DNA of 5,912 bases from assembly GCA_946184215.1 (NCBI GenBank), contig CAMHER010000127.1:1-5912 (forward strand). The letters run 5' to 3'. The notes under the pieces are model-generated. The model ran no database searches. It worked only from the letters and a program-made list of their open reading frames with translations, and was not told the origin of the DNA. Origin of the DNA: an uncultured Clostridia bacterium (lineage in GTDB: Bacteria > Bacillota > Clostridia > Oscillospirales > Oscillospiraceae). Below are positions 5,543-5,912 of the stretch, piece by piece. The position numbers and the translations under genes are program-made. How positions within the stretch are numbered: the stretch's first letter is position 1; each line of letters starts with the position of its first letter.

Positions 5543-5912
5543 ATGGAAAAAAACGTTCTGAACACTGATCTTTCCGGCAAGGTCGCCGTCGTCACGGGAG
5601 CGGGCGGCGTGCTCTGCTCCGGGTTCGCAAAGGTTCTGGCCCGGGCGGGCGCCAAGGTGGCGCTGCTCAATCGCACGGTGGAAAAGGCCCAGAAATATGC
5701 CGACGAGATCGTAGCGGAGGGCGGAATTGCCAAGGCATACGGCTGCAACGTGCTGAATAAGGCGCAGACCTTTGCTGTTGCCGAGCAGGTGATGGCGGAC
5801 TTCGGCCCCTGCGATATCCTGATCAACGGCGCCGGCGGCAACAACCCGAAGGCGACTACGGACAAGGAATACTATGAGGAAGGCGACATCGACGGCGACA
5901 CCAAGAGCTTCT
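5543..5912 (+). CDS. uxuB: SDR-family D-mannonate oxidoreductase (fructuronate reductase type), 3' partial
   Basis: The first 123 residues of a short-chain dehydrogenase/reductase are present; the window ends before the catalytic Tyr-x-x-x-Lys. The ATG at 5543 is one base after the uxuA stop, with AAAGGAG at 5526-5532 inside the uxuA tail, so the two genes are translationally coupled. The Rossmann start reads VAVVTGAGGVLCSGFAKVLA (14-33), a variant of the usual TGxxxGxG motif. DILINGAGGNNPKATT (91-106) replaces the common NNAG. Both variants are, from memory, typical of the SDR group that includes Bacillus YjmF (UxuB), which interconverts D-fructuronate and D-mannonate with NAD(P)H and is unrelated in fold to the long-chain UxuB of E. 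coli. Position next to uxuA supports this. Because it is truncated, another sugar-acid SDR cannot be excluded. Confidence 0.85.
   Translation, partial: MEKNVLNTDLSGKVAVVTGAGGVLCSGFAKVLARAGAKVALLNRTVEKAQKYADEIVAEGGIAKAYGCNVLNKAQTFAVAEQVMADFGPCDILINGAGGNNPKATTDKEYYEEGDIDGDTKSF

Noticed and set aside
4315..5865. A 516-codon open frame on the minus strand antisense to uxuA and the SDR gene
   Set aside because: It lies wholly opposite two well-recognised genes, has low-complexity hydrophobic and valine/histidine-rich content typical of an antisense shadow in GC-rich DNA, and shows no domain or ribosome binding site.

Overview
The window looks like chromosomal DNA from a GC-rich Firmicute, most likely an anaerobic gut Clostridia of the Oscillospirales or Lachnospirales type. 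This rests on strong AGGAGG-type ribosome binding sites, tight gene overlaps, an AraC-family regulator divergent from a short Firmicute-type mannonate dehydratase, and a divergent MoaE typical of anaerobes. The placement is an inference from protein character; no marker gene is present.

Layout. (1) Positions 1-1308, plus strand: the end of a molybdenum cofactor operon, moaC (5' end cut off by the window), a mogA/moaB-type gene and a divergent moaE. They are joined by two ATGA stop/start overlaps and closed by a hairpin terminator at 1319-1352. (2) Positions 1309-1573: a 265-base intergenic region with that terminator, a 7-base inverted repeat and a possible promoter. (3) Positions 1574-3387, plus strand: a two-gene unit encoding an Ldh2-family NAD(P)-dependent 2-hydroxyacid/sugar-acid oxidoreductase and an MgtC/SapB-family membrane protein. 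(4) Positions 3400-3431: a strong bidirectional terminator shared with the convergent regulator gene. (5) Positions 3432-4307, minus strand: an AraC-family regulator with a cupin sensor domain. (6) Positions 4308-4446: a 139-base divergent promoter region with a perfect TATAAT on each strand and a near-perfect 10-base direct repeat. (7) Positions 4447-5912, plus strand: uxuA (mannonate dehydratase) followed after one base by the start of an SDR gene of the D-mannonate oxidoreductase (fructuronate reductase) type, cut off by the window end.

How the genes work together. MoaC makes cyclic pyranopterin monophosphate. MoaE, with a MoaD partner not seen here, would add the dithiolene sulfurs, and MogA would adenylate molybdopterin before metal insertion. 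In the right half, the SDR would interconvert fructuronate and mannonate, and UxuA would dehydrate mannonate to 2-keto-3-deoxygluconate. The AraC-type protein probably senses a sugar acid and controls uxuA. The Ldh2-type enzyme could act on a related keto or hydroxy acid, but nothing in the sequence proves that link.

I see no mobile element, CRISPR array, rRNA or tRNA, and no clear new biological system. The points most worth a second look are two active-site substitutions (in the MoaE and Ldh2 proteins) and the repeat architecture of the araC-uxuA control region.
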